IMG/VR virus record: IMGVR_UViG_3300035390_000058
Location: 1-43,484 of that record
From: a virus
DNA: 43,484 nucleotides
Direction: 5' to 3' (one strand)
Shown: piece by piece, positions 16,618-24,961 of the stretch
How positions within the stretch are numbered: the first letter of the stretch is position 1
Layout of the letters: the number at the start of each line of letters is the position of its first letter
Program-made: the position numbers and the translations under genes
Notes under the pieces: model-generated
What the model saw: only the letters and a program-made list of their open reading frames with translations
What the model was told of the DNA's origin: nothing
Databases searched by the model: none

Positions 16618-17208
16618 TTAAATTTGTGTTTTGATTTTGATTCGTTTCTTTATAATATTTGATTTTCGTTCTTGCTCTACTAACTCCATAGCCTTTAGTT
16701 CTAACTCCATAGATTCTAAAGAACGAGCGTATATACTTGTTGCATCATATGCCGGAGTATCCACTACCGACACATCATACAAACGTTCTATCTTTGTAAT
16801 AGTTCTTTTTGGTACTCTACCTTCACGGTTCCATACTTGTTCGTCAACTGTGAAAGCAAAGCTCATCTTATCTAACAAACCACTTCTTACCATTTTGTAG
16901 ATATCCTGGTTCGTATTTGTATCCAACAATTCAGCGCGAACTTTTAGTCCAATATTATCAACAGTTAGTGTTAATGATTGGTTCTTAGTTCTTGCAACAA
17001 TTAAAAAGGAGTCCATATGATTGTATTTCATAGGAACATCCTTCATTTTAGTTTCTGATAATGCTCTTGAATCGATTTCTTCTAAGAAACCATATTCTTC
17101 ATCACCTATTAATGTTTCGTTATTAAAGATTAATGCATAGCCCTCTAATATCATCTTGTCCTCTTCTTCATGAAGGGTAACATCAGCTAATCTAGTTTCC
17201 TTTATCAT
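16618..17208 (-). CDS. Prohead maturation protease (HK97 family)
   Basis: A 196-residue HK97-type serine protease that cuts the capsid scaffold domain. The catalytic His is in YNHMD (H64) and the nucleophile in LLDKMSFAF (S116); the third acidic position appears as Asp in YDVSVVDTPAYD (about 145-150), where many family members have Glu. The C-terminal part is charged and helical. It is placed between portal and capsid genes. The start at 17208 overlaps the 71-residue gene upstream by 17 bases. Confidence 0.92.
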   Translation of the reverse strand: MIKETRLADVTLHEEEDKMILEGYALIFNNETLIGDEEYGFLEEIDSRALSETKMKDVPMKYNHMDSFLIVARTKNQSLTLTVDNIGLKVRAELLDTNTNQDIYKMVRSGLLDKMSFAFTVDEQVWNREGRVPKRTITKIERLYDVSVVDTPAYDATSIYARSLESMELELKAMELVEQERKSNIIKKRIKIKTQI

Positions 17209-17407
17209 TTTTTCTGGTCTCTACTTTCTTTGATTTTGTTGTTATTTGTTTTTGATACTCATATTCAAGCTCAGAGTCTTTATAAAAAAGTGACTCGAGT
17301 TTTTCCTTTTTACAATAATCATTAATAATGATTTTCTTTTTCTTTTGCGTTTCCAAAATCACCTTAAGTGCATCTTCTGATATCTTTCCATTAACTTTTA
17401 TTTTCAT
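17192..17407 (-). CDS. Small basic hypothetical protein between portal and protease
   Basis: A 71-residue, Lys-rich helical protein (KVILETQKKKKIIIND and so on) with no motif I recognise. It overlaps the end of the portal gene by 17 bases and the start of the protease gene by 17 bases, so it is translated as part of the head operon. Several phages have a small gene here; a scaffold or protease-associated role is possible. Confidence 0.6.
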   Translation of the reverse strand: MKIKVNGKISEDALKVILETQKKKKIIINDYCKKEKLESLFYKDSELEYEYQKQITTKSKKVETRKNDKGN

Positions 17408-18608
17408 CTATTGGTTCCTCCGTTCCTACTTGGTATTGATTGGCTTTATCAGCATCGACAAAGTTTAATGATTGAAGTCGTTTGTTTCCATCTTCAATTG
17501 GCTCTAATCCTAATAAGGCTCTTGATTCATTCAACGACATAATTCCTAAACTCATAAGCTTTTCAATTGCTGTTACTTTTGTATTCCATGAAGCATACTG
17601 TAATCTTTCACTATAGAAGATGATTTCCTCTCCACGTTCTAGTTGATTATCCGTAAGTAAGCCTAAAGAAAAAGCCTCGCTAAGTTGAATAGCTAAAGGC
17701 TCAATTGTTGACTCGTAGAATGAGTTGAATTCATCTTCTGTATATTTACTTGTAAAGATAGGTACTGATACTCCAAAATAATCTAAGATCTTCGATTGTA
17801 AAAACTCAAGTGTATCCTTATCAATTAATTTCGGATCAACATTTAAAGGTATGTATTCTGACTTTAAATCTATAGGGATAATTGAACTCCCTTTGAGACT
17901 CACTGATTCTGAAAGAGCAGCATCGAAAAGTTCACGTTGCTTCTTCTTATCTGTTTCTGATAACATCCCATTCATCTTCAATATACCTTTTATCTGCATT
18001 GAGGATTTTACAGCATTATCAATACCCTGTAGCAAACTATCATTGATGGATATCGTTTTTAGAATTGCCTCATGGTCTCCAGTTGATCCTGTCCCACCAA
18101 AGATATCGTTCTGGCCATAATGTTTTCTCAAATGGATAATATTATCATATGGCAAGATGTATGACTCACCATTATCAAACAAAAACTTAATGAAGTAAGT
18201 GTCTGAATTATCAACAATCATTTCTACAGTTATTGGTCTTAGTGGATAAATTCCTTTGAGTTCACCTGTATCCTTATCGAACTTTGGATAAACAAATGCA
18301 TTATCATTTAACAAAAGTAATGTGATTGTCTTATAAATAAAATCGTATGGTGTCATAATTTCATTTGGTTTATACTTCAAAAGAAAAGACAGTTTACCTT
18401 TTTTCTCGGTTACTGTCTTATCGTTTTCGGTTTTTATAAATCTAGGTTTGAGTTTAGCACATTGGCTAGCTACTCGATCAATACATATCTTTACTACATC
18501 ACTTTTGGATATGTTAGTTCCAAATGATGTGTAGAATGTATTTAAATTACTTATTAACTGGAGTGCATCATATGATCCAGTTTTCTTTTTTCTCTTAAAT
18601 ATGGCCAT
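17391..18608 (-). CDS. Portal protein (HK97 family)
   Basis: A 405-residue protein beginning MAIFKRKKKTGSYDALQL. It has the portal pattern: SKSDVVKICIDRVASQCAKL (about 35-54), LLKYKPNEIMTPYDFIY (about 75-91), a wing region, GTGSTGDHEAILKTI, and the FGVSVPIF helix-turn (about 280-290), typical of HK97-type portals. It forms the dodecameric ring at the capsid vertex. An in-frame ATG at 18620 overlaps the GGAGG (18614-18618), so the ATG at 18608 is the start. The AbiH-like gene ends 17 bases upstream of this start. Confidence 0.92.
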   Translation of the reverse strand: MAIFKRKKKTGSYDALQLISNLNTFYTSFGTNISKSDVVKICIDRVASQCAKLKPRFIKTENDKTVTEKKGKLSFLLKYKPNEIMTPYDFIYKTITLLLLNDNAFVYPKFDKDTGELKGIYPLRPITVEMIVDNSDTYFIKFLFDNGESYILPYDNIIHLRKHYGQNDIFGGTGSTGDHEAILKTISINDSLLQGIDNAVKSSMQIKGILKMNGMLSETDKKKQRELFDAALSESVSLKGSSIIPIDLKSEYIPLNVDPKLIDKDTLEFLQSKILDYFGVSVPIFTSKYTEDEFNSFYESTIEPLAIQLSEAFSLGLLTDNQLERGEEIIFYSERLQYASWNTKVTAIEKLMSLGIMSLNESRALLGLEPIEDGNKRLQSLNFVDADKANQYQVGTEEPIDENKS

Positions 18609-18624
18609 GTGCACCTCCAAAGGA

Positions 18625-19518
18625 CTACTTTTTAATTTTTTGTATATCTAATAATATTAGATTATACTTTTTGATATATTCAGATAAATCAACTTCAAAA
18701 ACCCTTTTCGCTTCCAAATTGTAATAATAAATATACATTGGTATATTACTTGGAACTAATTCTATTATTAAATCTAAATATGGCAAATCAATTTTGTTTA
18801 CAGACCAACCTATAATATGAATTTCGTTTACATTTTTGTATTCCTCAAGATATACTTTCCAGCTTTTAATGATTGATGATACATCTTTATATGATGCTTT
18901 CATATAATTAAGTACAGATTCCATTAAGGAACTTTCCTTTTGTTGCAGAGCATAGTCAACTTGGTTGTTATTTAGTTCTTTCAATAAAGCATCATTCCTA
19001 TGACCCATTACTAAATCTTCATTATATCCTGCTCTACCGTGAATGTGTCTTACTCTGTTGTCATCAATCCCGTATGTGTATTCTAGAGTGTCTGTATAAT
19101 TAAATGAGAAAAAATAGTTGTCATCATTTAAAATGCTTTTTTGAAAAACTTTATCTTCTGGTAAAACTATATAATCAGATACCCATTCTAAAATCAAGTC
19201 AGACCATTGATAAATAAATCCAATCTCCTCGTTTAAAAAATATCCTACCCCTTCATCTTCTCCCGAGTAATAATCGTCATCATTTCTTCCTCTTATAGTA
19301 GCAATTAAAGAATTATCTCTTAATCGATCAATATCCAGCTTTGATAAACTATTTTCAAAATCATTCCACAGCGTTTCTTTACTTCTTAATGAATAATGTT
19401 CCAAAACTTCTAATATTTCCGGATATCTTATTTCTATAAAATCTCTAAAATCCCAATAAGTTGTTTTCATATCATGTGCTCTATCAAAACCGTTCCCAAT
19501 AATTATAAGCTTACTCAT
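18625..19518 (-). CDS. abiH: AbiH-family abortive infection protein
   Basis: A 297-residue protein whose N-terminus (LIIIGNGFDRAHDMKTTYWDF, residues 4-24, without the first residues) matches the AbiH family signature GNGFDxxH. The C-terminal part contains HIIGWSVNKIDLPYL, a SIR2/NAD-like fold pattern typical of the family. AbiH confers abortive infection in lactococci; the mechanism is poorly known. The gene is inserted between the terminase large subunit and the portal, which are normally adjacent. A promoter-like TGATATAAT overlaps the terminase stop codon just upstream (19548-19555). This fits a lysogen-expressed cargo gene against competing phages. Function here is by homology. Confidence 0.88.
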   Translation of the reverse strand: MSKLIIIGNGFDRAHDMKTTYWDFRDFIEIRYPEILEVLEHYSLRSKETLWNDFENSLSKLDIDRLRDNSLIATIRGRNDDDYYSGEDEGVGYFLNEEIGFIYQWSDLILEWVSDYIVLPEDKVFQKSILNDDNYFFSFNYTDTLEYTYGIDDNRVRHIHGRAGYNEDLVMGHRNDALLKELNNNQVDYALQQKESSLMESVLNYMKASYKDVSSIIKSWKVYLEEYKNVNEIHIIGWSVNKIDLPYLDLIIELVPSNIPMYIYYYNLEAKRVFEVDLSEYIKKYNLILLDIQKIKK

Positions 19519-19547
19519 GTTTTTTCACCGATTACCTTTCAACTTAA

Positions 19548-19556
19548 ATTATATCA
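19548..19556 (-). promoter_or_regulatory. Extended -10 promoter candidate of the AbiH gene
   Basis: Minus strand TGATATAAT (TATAAT at 19553-19548, TG two bases before) overlaps the terminase TAA stop. The predicted transcript starts near 19541. No good -35 is present (only a TTAAGA-like hexamer), but the extended -10 makes a -35 less needed. Confidence 0.5.
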
Positions 19557-21192
19557 TATTTTCGAAATCTGTCTTAAATCTATTTAAAACTACATAAGCA
19601 ATTATTAATGCTACTGTCCCATCAATCCTTTTGTATTTAGAATTTAGTTTTGATGGTTGTATGTTTCCATTAAGATCTACCTTAGCTTGTGTATTAGATA
19701 AACACCATTTAAGTATTGGGTTGTTGTTATAGTTTACTAAGTTGTTTTTTAAATCAGCTTCTAGGATTTTCATTGGCTCAGATAGTGAATAGATTCCCTG
19801 TCTAACCTTTTCCATGTTGAAACCTAAGTCTTCCATTTCTTTAATCCAGTATTGAGAATTCCACGGGTCATATCCAACCCAAAGAGGTCTAATTCCATAT
19901 GTTTGTATCATCTTCATGAACCACTGAGTTACTAAACTAAAGTCATTTTGGTTTCCATCAGTTCTTGTAATATAACCTTTTTTTATCCAAATATCATATG
20001 GAACATTATCTTCTTTGATTCTTTTCTCAACTACTTGACTTGGCATAAAGAAATGAGGAATAATGTACTTTATATTACTATCTCTTTTTTGTATCACTAA
20101 GACTGCAGCTGTTAAGTCTGTGGTTGATGATAAATCCACACCAGCAATTGCATACGAATCTCTTAAATCATCGATTGTATATTTGTCTTCATTGTTTAGG
20201 TCATCAAACGACAACCAAGAACCTGAATCTGCTTGTTTTATATTAAAGTCTTTACAAAGCATAGTCACTCGTGTAGATAGGTCGTGTTTTGATTTATTCA
20301 TTACATCTTCTAAGTAGTTACTTAACTTTACTACTCCCAGACTAGGATTTGACTTTTGCCATGTTTGTTTATTTTCATATATCTCTTTTGTTGAATCCTG
20401 AGTGTAAAGCCAGGGAAGCACTCTATCATCCTTTATTTCACCTTTCAACATCTTTCTTACGTAATCTAACTTGTTATCTAAAAACCCACCTACAGTTGTT
20501 CCTTCAGTCGTTATGATAAATATAAGCGGTTCTTTCTTAGTCGATTGTGATTGTTTTATTGCATCATATACTTTAGAGTCAGTCATTTCATGGACTTCAT
20601 CAATACAACCAACTTCGATATTGTATCCATCTTTATTTCTTGACTGAGCTGATAATTTTTTTATTTTATTTTTTGTTTTTGGAGAATAAATGCGATATAT
20701 GTTTTTCTTGCTTCTTGTCTCTTTTGATAAAGCTGGGGACTGTTCTCTCATATTGTTAATCTCTTCAAATAGTATGTTGGCTTGTTCTGTAGTATTAGAA
20801 GCACAAACAATATCAACTCCACCTCTTGATAGGAAGAATTCAGCAAGATCTAATCCAGCCACAAATGTCGTCTTTCCATTTTTACGTGCAATTAATAATA
20901 TAACTTCATTAAATCTACGCAATCCTGAATCAGACATTTTAAATCCATAAGCTGTTTGAAGTATTGCTTTCTCCCAAAGTTCTAATATAAATGGCATTCC
21001 ATTGAATGGTGATTTTGTATGTTTACAGAATCCTTCAATGAAATCAATTCTAAGATTTCCTGGTTTATCATCAAAATAATACAATGGATTATCCAGGTCT
21101 TCTATTAACTTATCGAGTTCTTTTTTCAACTCTTCTCCAACTATAATGTTCCCATTTTCGATTTCATTTTTATATTCTATTAAGTAATTCAT
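19549..21192 (-). CDS. terL: Terminase large subunit
   Basis: A 547-residue DNA packaging motor. The N-terminal ATPase has a deviant Walker A (ARKNGKTT, about 102-109) and a Walker B ending in CIDEVHEM (Asp198-Glu199). The C-terminal nuclease keeps its three acidic residues: D353 in AGVDLSS, D442 in VGYDPWN and D524 in RIDGTVALII. It is full-length and appears active. The 4-base overlap with the small subunit gene shows coupling. The AbiH gene follows. Confidence 0.95.
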   Translation of the reverse strand: MNYLIEYKNEIENGNIIVGEELKKELDKLIEDLDNPLYYFDDKPGNLRIDFIEGFCKHTKSPFNGMPFILELWEKAILQTAYGFKMSDSGLRRFNEVILLIARKNGKTTFVAGLDLAEFFLSRGGVDIVCASNTTEQANILFEEINNMREQSPALSKETRSKKNIYRIYSPKTKNKIKKLSAQSRNKDGYNIEVGCIDEVHEMTDSKVYDAIKQSQSTKKEPLIFIITTEGTTVGGFLDNKLDYVRKMLKGEIKDDRVLPWLYTQDSTKEIYENKQTWQKSNPSLGVVKLSNYLEDVMNKSKHDLSTRVTMLCKDFNIKQADSGSWLSFDDLNNEDKYTIDDLRDSYAIAGVDLSSTTDLTAAVLVIQKRDSNIKYIIPHFFMPSQVVEKRIKEDNVPYDIWIKKGYITRTDGNQNDFSLVTQWFMKMIQTYGIRPLWVGYDPWNSQYWIKEMEDLGFNMEKVRQGIYSLSEPMKILEADLKNNLVNYNNNPILKWCLSNTQAKVDLNGNIQPSKLNSKYKRIDGTVALIIAYVVLNRFKTDFENMI

Positions 21193-21512
21193 TCATTTGC
21201 TCTCTTAAGAAATTCATCAAAGGCATCATCTCCATCATCAACTTGTGTTCCAAGAATGCTATTTAACGTTTTTATTACTGTTCCATATGAGTTCACAAGT
21301 TTTGTATAATACTTCGCAGCTTCAGTCTGTCTTTGTGCTCCTTTATTTGAAGTTTGGATTGCTCCATACTTTCTAATCTGATCTTGTAACTTATCAAGTT
21401 CCACTTTCATAAATGCAGCTTGATAAATTAAGTTATCTACTAACTCTGTCTTTGATTCATCAACCAAAGAAAAAAGCGACTTTAATCGCTCGTATTCTTG
21501 TTTTATATTCAT
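21189..21512 (-). CDS. terS: Terminase small subunit (P27-like)
   Basis: A 107-residue helical protein directly before the large subunit, overlapping its start by four bases. The N-terminal half is coiled; the middle (GAIQTSNKGAQRQTEAAKYYTKLVNSYGTVIKTLNSIL, seen around residues 50-90) has the small-terminase pattern of P27-type proteins, which have short helices and no obvious HTH. It would recognise the cos or pac site. Position is the main evidence. Confidence 0.75.
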   Translation of the reverse strand: MNIKQEYERLKSLFSLVDESKTELVDNLIYQAAFMKVELDKLQDQIRKYGAIQTSNKGAQRQTEAAKYYTKLVNSYGTVIKTLNSILGTQVDDGDDAFDEFLKRANE

Positions 21513-21515
21513 AGT

Positions 21516-22541
21516 TTACTCAACCTTATCTAAAAACTGTACCATTTCTTTTTTTGAGATTTTGTAGTAACTTAACCCGTAACTTTTTTTCTTCATTTTT
21601 GAGAACATCTGATATAACTCAATTCCGTTTGTATAACAATAATTATATACATTTACCTTAGTGCTTAAGTTAGCAAACTCCCCTAAATAAATTGATTTTG
21701 GCTTTAATTCCCCAATTTTATAATGTTGTCGATCTACTTTTGAAATATCTACCAATAGATTAGGCAACAATAATCTCCATTCCTTTTCATAGCTCCATAT
21801 CTTCTTTTTTGTGAAAACAATTGAGTCAGAAATAGTTTTTTGCTTTTTTGGATTAAATAAATCAATACCTTTAGTCTTATACTCTTTCAAAATATCAAGA
21901 TAAGTTGCTCCTTCAATATTAAAGATAGAAGTCATTACTTCAATCGAAGTTTTTATTATTTCAGTAGCATCGTATTTATCGTTAGTATATATTATTCTGT
22001 AGGTGTTATATTGAGAAACATCCTTTGTATCAATATCTCCATAAATCTCTTTGTATCCTTCTATTTGCTGAACAAAGTGGTCTGTTAAGTCATTGACTAC
22101 ATTACAATGATAATCTTTTATTTCTGACAAGTCTTTGTAATGATATTCAGCTGCAAAACCTTTACCATCATCAGCGTAATGAGCCCACATGACTTCATTT
22201 GAAACATCTTCTGAAAAACAAGAAACTAAAAATAATTTCTTCAAAAAGCTCATATTTTCTTTATATAATTCTTCAATCCATTTATGTGCTATATGCCTTT
22301 TATTTTTACTATTTATATTTTTTTGTTTCGCATAAGCAAATAGCAACTCATCTTCTGTATTCTCTAATAAGTAATCTACCAATATTTTTGAATCAACAAC
22401 AAAACTCGTATCATATGGATCGTTAAATGAATCAGGTCTTGAAACCCAAAAATCACTTTTCACCAAAGCATCTAATGTATAATCATTTGCTGGTCTGTAT
22501 CTGAAAAGTGTAAAGTCATTATCAATATTTAAAGTATGCAC
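21516..22541 (-). CDS. DUF2971 domain protein
   Basis: A 341-residue protein with the DUF2971 hallmarks: LFRYRPANDYTLDAL (about 12-26), WVSRPDSFNDPYD (about 32-44), VSCFSEDVSNEVMWAHYAD (about 106-124), GKGFAAEY, and IWSYEKEWRLL (about 243-253). The biochemical function is not known. It is inserted between the terminase and the nuclease genes and may be defence cargo; that is inference. At 22541 the start would be GTG with no ribosome site. The open frame extends upstream past 22587, where AAGGGGG (22598-22604) stands 8 bases before an ATT codon (22587-22589), so the true start may be a non-ATG codon there. Confidence 0.78.
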   Translation of the reverse strand: MHTLNIDNDFTLFRYRPANDYTLDALVKSDFWVSRPDSFNDPYDTSFVVDSKILVDYLLENTEDELLFAYAKQKNINSKNKRHIAHKWIEELYKENMSFLKKLFLVSCFSEDVSNEVMWAHYADDGKGFAAEYHYKDLSEIKDYHCNVVNDLTDHFVQQIEGYKEIYGDIDTKDVSQYNTYRIIYTNDKYDATEIIKTSIEVMTSIFNIEGATYLDILKEYKTKGIDLFNPKKQKTISDSIVFTKKKIWSYEKEWRLLLPNLLVDISKVDRQHYKIGELKPKSIYLGEFANLSTKVNVYNYCYTNGIELYQMFSKMKKKSYGLSYYKISKKEMVQFLDKVE

Positions 22542-22619
22542 AATAGTTGTGCCATCTTTAGTTATGTCTACTGAATACTTTTTTTTAATTTTTATTACCC
22601 CCTTATCATTTTTTCAAAA

Positions 22620-22697
22620 TATTTGCCTCGTGTTTCTTAAGCGTCCCCTTACGCGGTACCCTTCTCAAATAAATAATAGGCATTGGGCGGGGGTTTA
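22620..22697. other. Candidate cos (cohesive end) region
   Basis: A short GC-rich stretch in an AT-rich genome: GCATTGGGCGGGGG near 22680-22693 and GCGTCCCCTTACGC at 22640-22653, which can form a hairpin (GCGT/ACGC). It lies between the nuclease genes and the terminase genes, where cos sites of HNH-plus-terminase phages sit. Assignment is by position and composition. Confidence 0.35.
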
Positions 22698-23048
22698 TTA
22701 CTTACCTTTACTATTCAATAAAGGTGATACTTCATTAATGAATCTATATTCAGGATCATCCTGATAGACTGCAGTGATGTTAAATGTTCTTATTACTTGA
22801 ATTGGATTGTTAGTCTTGTATTCAACTTTCACAGTATTTCGTAAACTATTACCACCTGTATCTCCAGAATTAATATAGCGTCTAACTCTTACCTTAACTG
22901 TATCTTTATACGCACTACCAATATAAACAATCTCATCTTGTTTTGCTGGGTCGCTCAACAAATAATAGCCATTGAAATCAAGATCATTTAAATGATTAAA
23001 AGTTCTTGTTATTAAAATATTTTGCTCAAGAAAGTCATTTAAGTTCAT
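22698..23048 (-). CDS. GIY-YIG nuclease domain protein
   Basis: A 116-residue protein that fits a compact GIY-YIG domain: GYY at 27-29, YIG at 42-44, arginines at 54-57, and the terminal Glu100 followed by the PLLN motif (109-112). Phage enzymes of this fold act as homing or accessory endonucleases, or in cos cleavage. It is downstream of the HNH gene; without the IS110 insertion the two would be adjacent in one operon. A GAAAGGGTG sequence lies about 12 bases before its start. The catalytic residues are inferred from spacing. Confidence 0.75.
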   Translation of the reverse strand: MNLNDFLEQNILITRTFNHLNDLDFNGYYLLSDPAKQDEIVYIGSAYKDTVKVRVRRYINSGDTGGNSLRNTVKVEYKTNNPIQVIRTFNITAVYQDDPEYRFINEVSPLLNSKGK

Positions 23049-23144
23049 TTCTTATCAACACCCTTTCATTAAATATTATATCATGTATATAATATGTTTA
23101 TACAGAGATTATATAACAAATAGTAATCATTGTATAATGAAAAT

Positions 23145-23327
23145 ATAGGAGTCAATCCTATCAAAGAAATAAGTTTAAGTAATGTCGTATTATATCAAGG
23201 GTCTATGAATCCATTTTCGTGCCCGACATACTTATACTTTTTTTCTATCATTCCTATTTGAGAAAGTTGGGAGATTCAATTGATGAAACCCATATTATGC
23301 ATGATTGGGAGAAGAGAATAGTGTAAG
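23145..23327 (+). ncRNA. Candidate IS110 bridge RNA (recombination guide RNA)
   Basis: Three successive hairpins fit the known IS110 bridge RNA layout: a 5' stem-loop ATAGGA-TCCTAT (23145-23161), a target-binding loop closed by ATGTCG/CGACAT (23182-23187 with 23224-23229), and a donor-binding loop closed by CTTATACT/AGTGTAAG (23231-23238 with 23320-23327, one G-U). The first guide side of the target loop, TATTATATCA (23188-23197), repeats the left flank of the element at 23074-23083. A segment of the donor loop, GCATGAT, is complementary to ATCATGT at the left end. Presence of the RNA is inferred, not measured. Confidence 0.6.
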
Positions 23328-23349
23328 ACTTAAACTAGAAGGAGGAATA

Positions 23350-24570
23350 ATGAATGGCAAGAAAGAATATGTCATGGCTATTGACGTAGCCAAAGGAAAG
23401 AGTATGTTTTATATATTATCAGTTTATGGAGAAGTTATCATGGATGCGATTGAGCATAATCATACACTTAGCGGTTTCAAATTAATTGATTTAAAAATTA
23501 GAGAGGAGCGAATAAAACAAGATCTAGCAGTAATTATGGAATCAACAAGTATCTATCACTATCCAGTAATGAGGTACTTCTTAGAACAAGGATATGAGGT
23601 TATTGTGGTGAATCCAAACTTAGTAAAGAAGAGTTCCACAAGCTTTAGAAAAACAAAAACAGATAGATTAGATGCGATTAAGATCGCAGAAACATATTTC
23701 AAGGAGGAAATAAAAAGTAATGCGACTAAAAGTGGCAATTTATATGATAATTTGATGGCAGCAAACAGACAACTACTTAGTTTAGAAAAAGCCTTAACAG
23801 CGATAAAGAACCGATACACTAGAACATTAGATATATGTGTACCTGAACACGAACAATTCTATTCTAGCAAACAAAACAAATATAACAAAAAGTTCATCAC
23901 ACTGTTTGAATACTTACCACACAGTGACTATATACAAAGAACTAGAGTAGATCGAATAGCTAACATATTGAATATGGCATTCGAGTGGAAGTATACAGAA
24001 CGATTAACCAAAGAGGCTATAAAAATTAAGGTTCTATCAAAGAACTCATATCCTGGTGTTTCTAAATACAGTATTGAAGTTGAAAACTTAGGACAAACAA
24101 TACAAATAATGAAGTACTTGATGACTGAGCACGAAAGAGCAAGACAACGGTTAATTCATTTAGGTAAACAAGCAATAGAATACAAATTTATTGTATCCAT
24201 TCCAGGAATCGGTGAACAATCAGCAGCACAACTAATCGCTGAATTAGGTGATATATCAAGATTCAAAAACTATAGACAGATTAATGCCTTTTGTGGTGTA
24301 GAGCCGACAATATATCAATCAGGAAAAGCTTTCTACAACGGCAGAATATCAAAATCAGGAAATAAATCAGCAAGAAAAGTATTATACACAACAATATCCG
24401 GAATTAATATGTCACAAAGAAGATTTAACCCTGAACATCCATTACTTCTTCACTATGATAAAAAGAAAAAAGAGAATAAATCAACTAAAGAGTGCGTGAT
24501 TTCAACCTCAACTAAACTCATTAGAATTATATTCTCTTTGTGTAAGCATCAACAAATGTTTACAATGTAA
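23350..24570 (+). CDS. IS110-family transposase (recombinase)
   Basis: A 406-residue RuvC-fold DEDD transposase with C-terminal serine (Transposase_20) domain. N-terminal acidic residues: D12 in AIDVAK, E64 in IMESTS, D105 and D108 in KTDRLDAI. The C-terminus has IPGIGEQSAAQLIAELGD (helix-hairpin-helix) and YQSGKAF, whose serine (S324) is the likely nucleophile. GGAGGA at 23341-23346 fixes the ATG at 23350; the upstream ATG-like start at 23305 is not used. It appears intact and is opposite to the surrounding phage operon. Confidence 0.95.
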   Translation: MNGKKEYVMAIDVAKGKSMFYILSVYGEVIMDAIEHNHTLSGFKLIDLKIREERIKQDLAVIMESTSIYHYPVMRYFLEQGYEVIVVNPNLVKKSSTSFRKTKTDRLDAIKIAETYFKEEIKSNATKSGNLYDNLMAANRQLLSLEKALTAIKNRYTRTLDICVPEHEQFYSSKQNKYNKKFITLFEYLPHSDYIQRTRVDRIANILNMAFEWKYTERLTKEAIKIKVLSKNSYPGVSKYSIEVENLGQTIQIMKYLMTEHERARQRLIHLGKQAIEYKFIVSIPGIGEQSAAQLIAELGDISRFKNYRQINAFCGVEPTIYQSGKAFYNGRISKSGNKSARKVLYTTISGINMSQRRFNPEHPLLLHYDKKKKENKSTKECVISTSTKLIRIIFSLCKHQQMFTM

Positions 24571-24595
24571 GTTTACCACATTTTTAAAAAGTAGT

Positions 24596-24671
24596 CACTA
24601 ATGTGATTTTTTTAAGTATGTCTAAATTGTACTACATGATTTTTATCAACCTCACTATTGACAATTTAGAA
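24596..24671. other. Inverted repeats at the right end of the IS110 element
   Basis: TCTAAATTGT (24621-24630) and ACAATTTAGA (24661-24670) are perfect inverted repeats flanking the predicted right end, and a smaller TCAC-TAAT-GTGA hairpin (around 24596) with a T run precedes it. The first could be an element end-recognition structure or a terminator for the HNH gene. Confidence 0.4.
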
Positions 24672-24961
24672 AGACATGAAAGGTTTATTAAATTCCCATC
24701 TTTATCAAACAACTGTTTACAAGTGAATCTCTTGTGTTCCTTGTTATGACATTTCTTACATAGGAACTCCAAGTTATCTTGATTTAAACTAATATTTGAA
24801 TCCATTACGTTATGAGCTGTTAATCGTTTAATATGATGAACTTCTTCACCTAATGCACCACAACGTTCACACTTACCATTAACATCTCGTATTTTGATTT
24901 CTCTTGCTACTTGCCATGCTACTGATTTGTAGAATCGATGTATTTCTTTAGGCTTTCTCAT
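24632..24961 (-). CDS. HNH endonuclease
   Basis: A 109-residue phage HNH endonuclease with HHIK (H42, H43), the Asn63 and the C-terminal CHNKEHKR (H72, H76). The four cysteines (31, 34, 68, 71) hold the structural zinc. Phage HNH proteins next to terminase genes help cut at cos sites. The last residues are altered by the IS110 insertion: the uninterrupted frame probably ended ...SIVRLI, now it reads on to LIKIM before a new TAG. The catalytic domain is intact. The start overlaps the metK end by 14 bases. Confidence 0.88.
   Translation of the reverse strand: MRKPKEIHRFYKSVAWQVAREIKIRDVNGKCERCGALGEEVHHIKRLTAHNVMDSNISLNQDNLEFLCKKCHNKEHKRFTCKQLFDKDGNLINLSCLSKLSIVRLIKIM

Larger units (their letters stand above)
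23082..24648 (+). mobile_element. IS110-family insertion sequence (predicted ends)
   Basis: Contains one plus-strand IS110-type transposase and an upstream structured RNA region. Predicted ends are at ATCA in TATTATATCA (23080-23083) and in TTTTATCAACC (24645-24648); ATCA also occurs in the predicted guide loops. Joining the flanks restores HNH ending ...VRLI followed by TAA, then GIY-YIG 26 bases later behind its GAAAGGGTG site, so the predicted empty site gives normal gene packing. The element has no terminal inverted repeat, as expected for IS110. Ends are inference; the gene is not. Confidence 0.6.

Noticed and set aside
22549-22764. Plus-strand 71-residue reading frame
   Set aside because: It runs antisense across the end of the GIY-YIG gene and the noncoding gap, has no ribosome site and shows no protein-like pattern.
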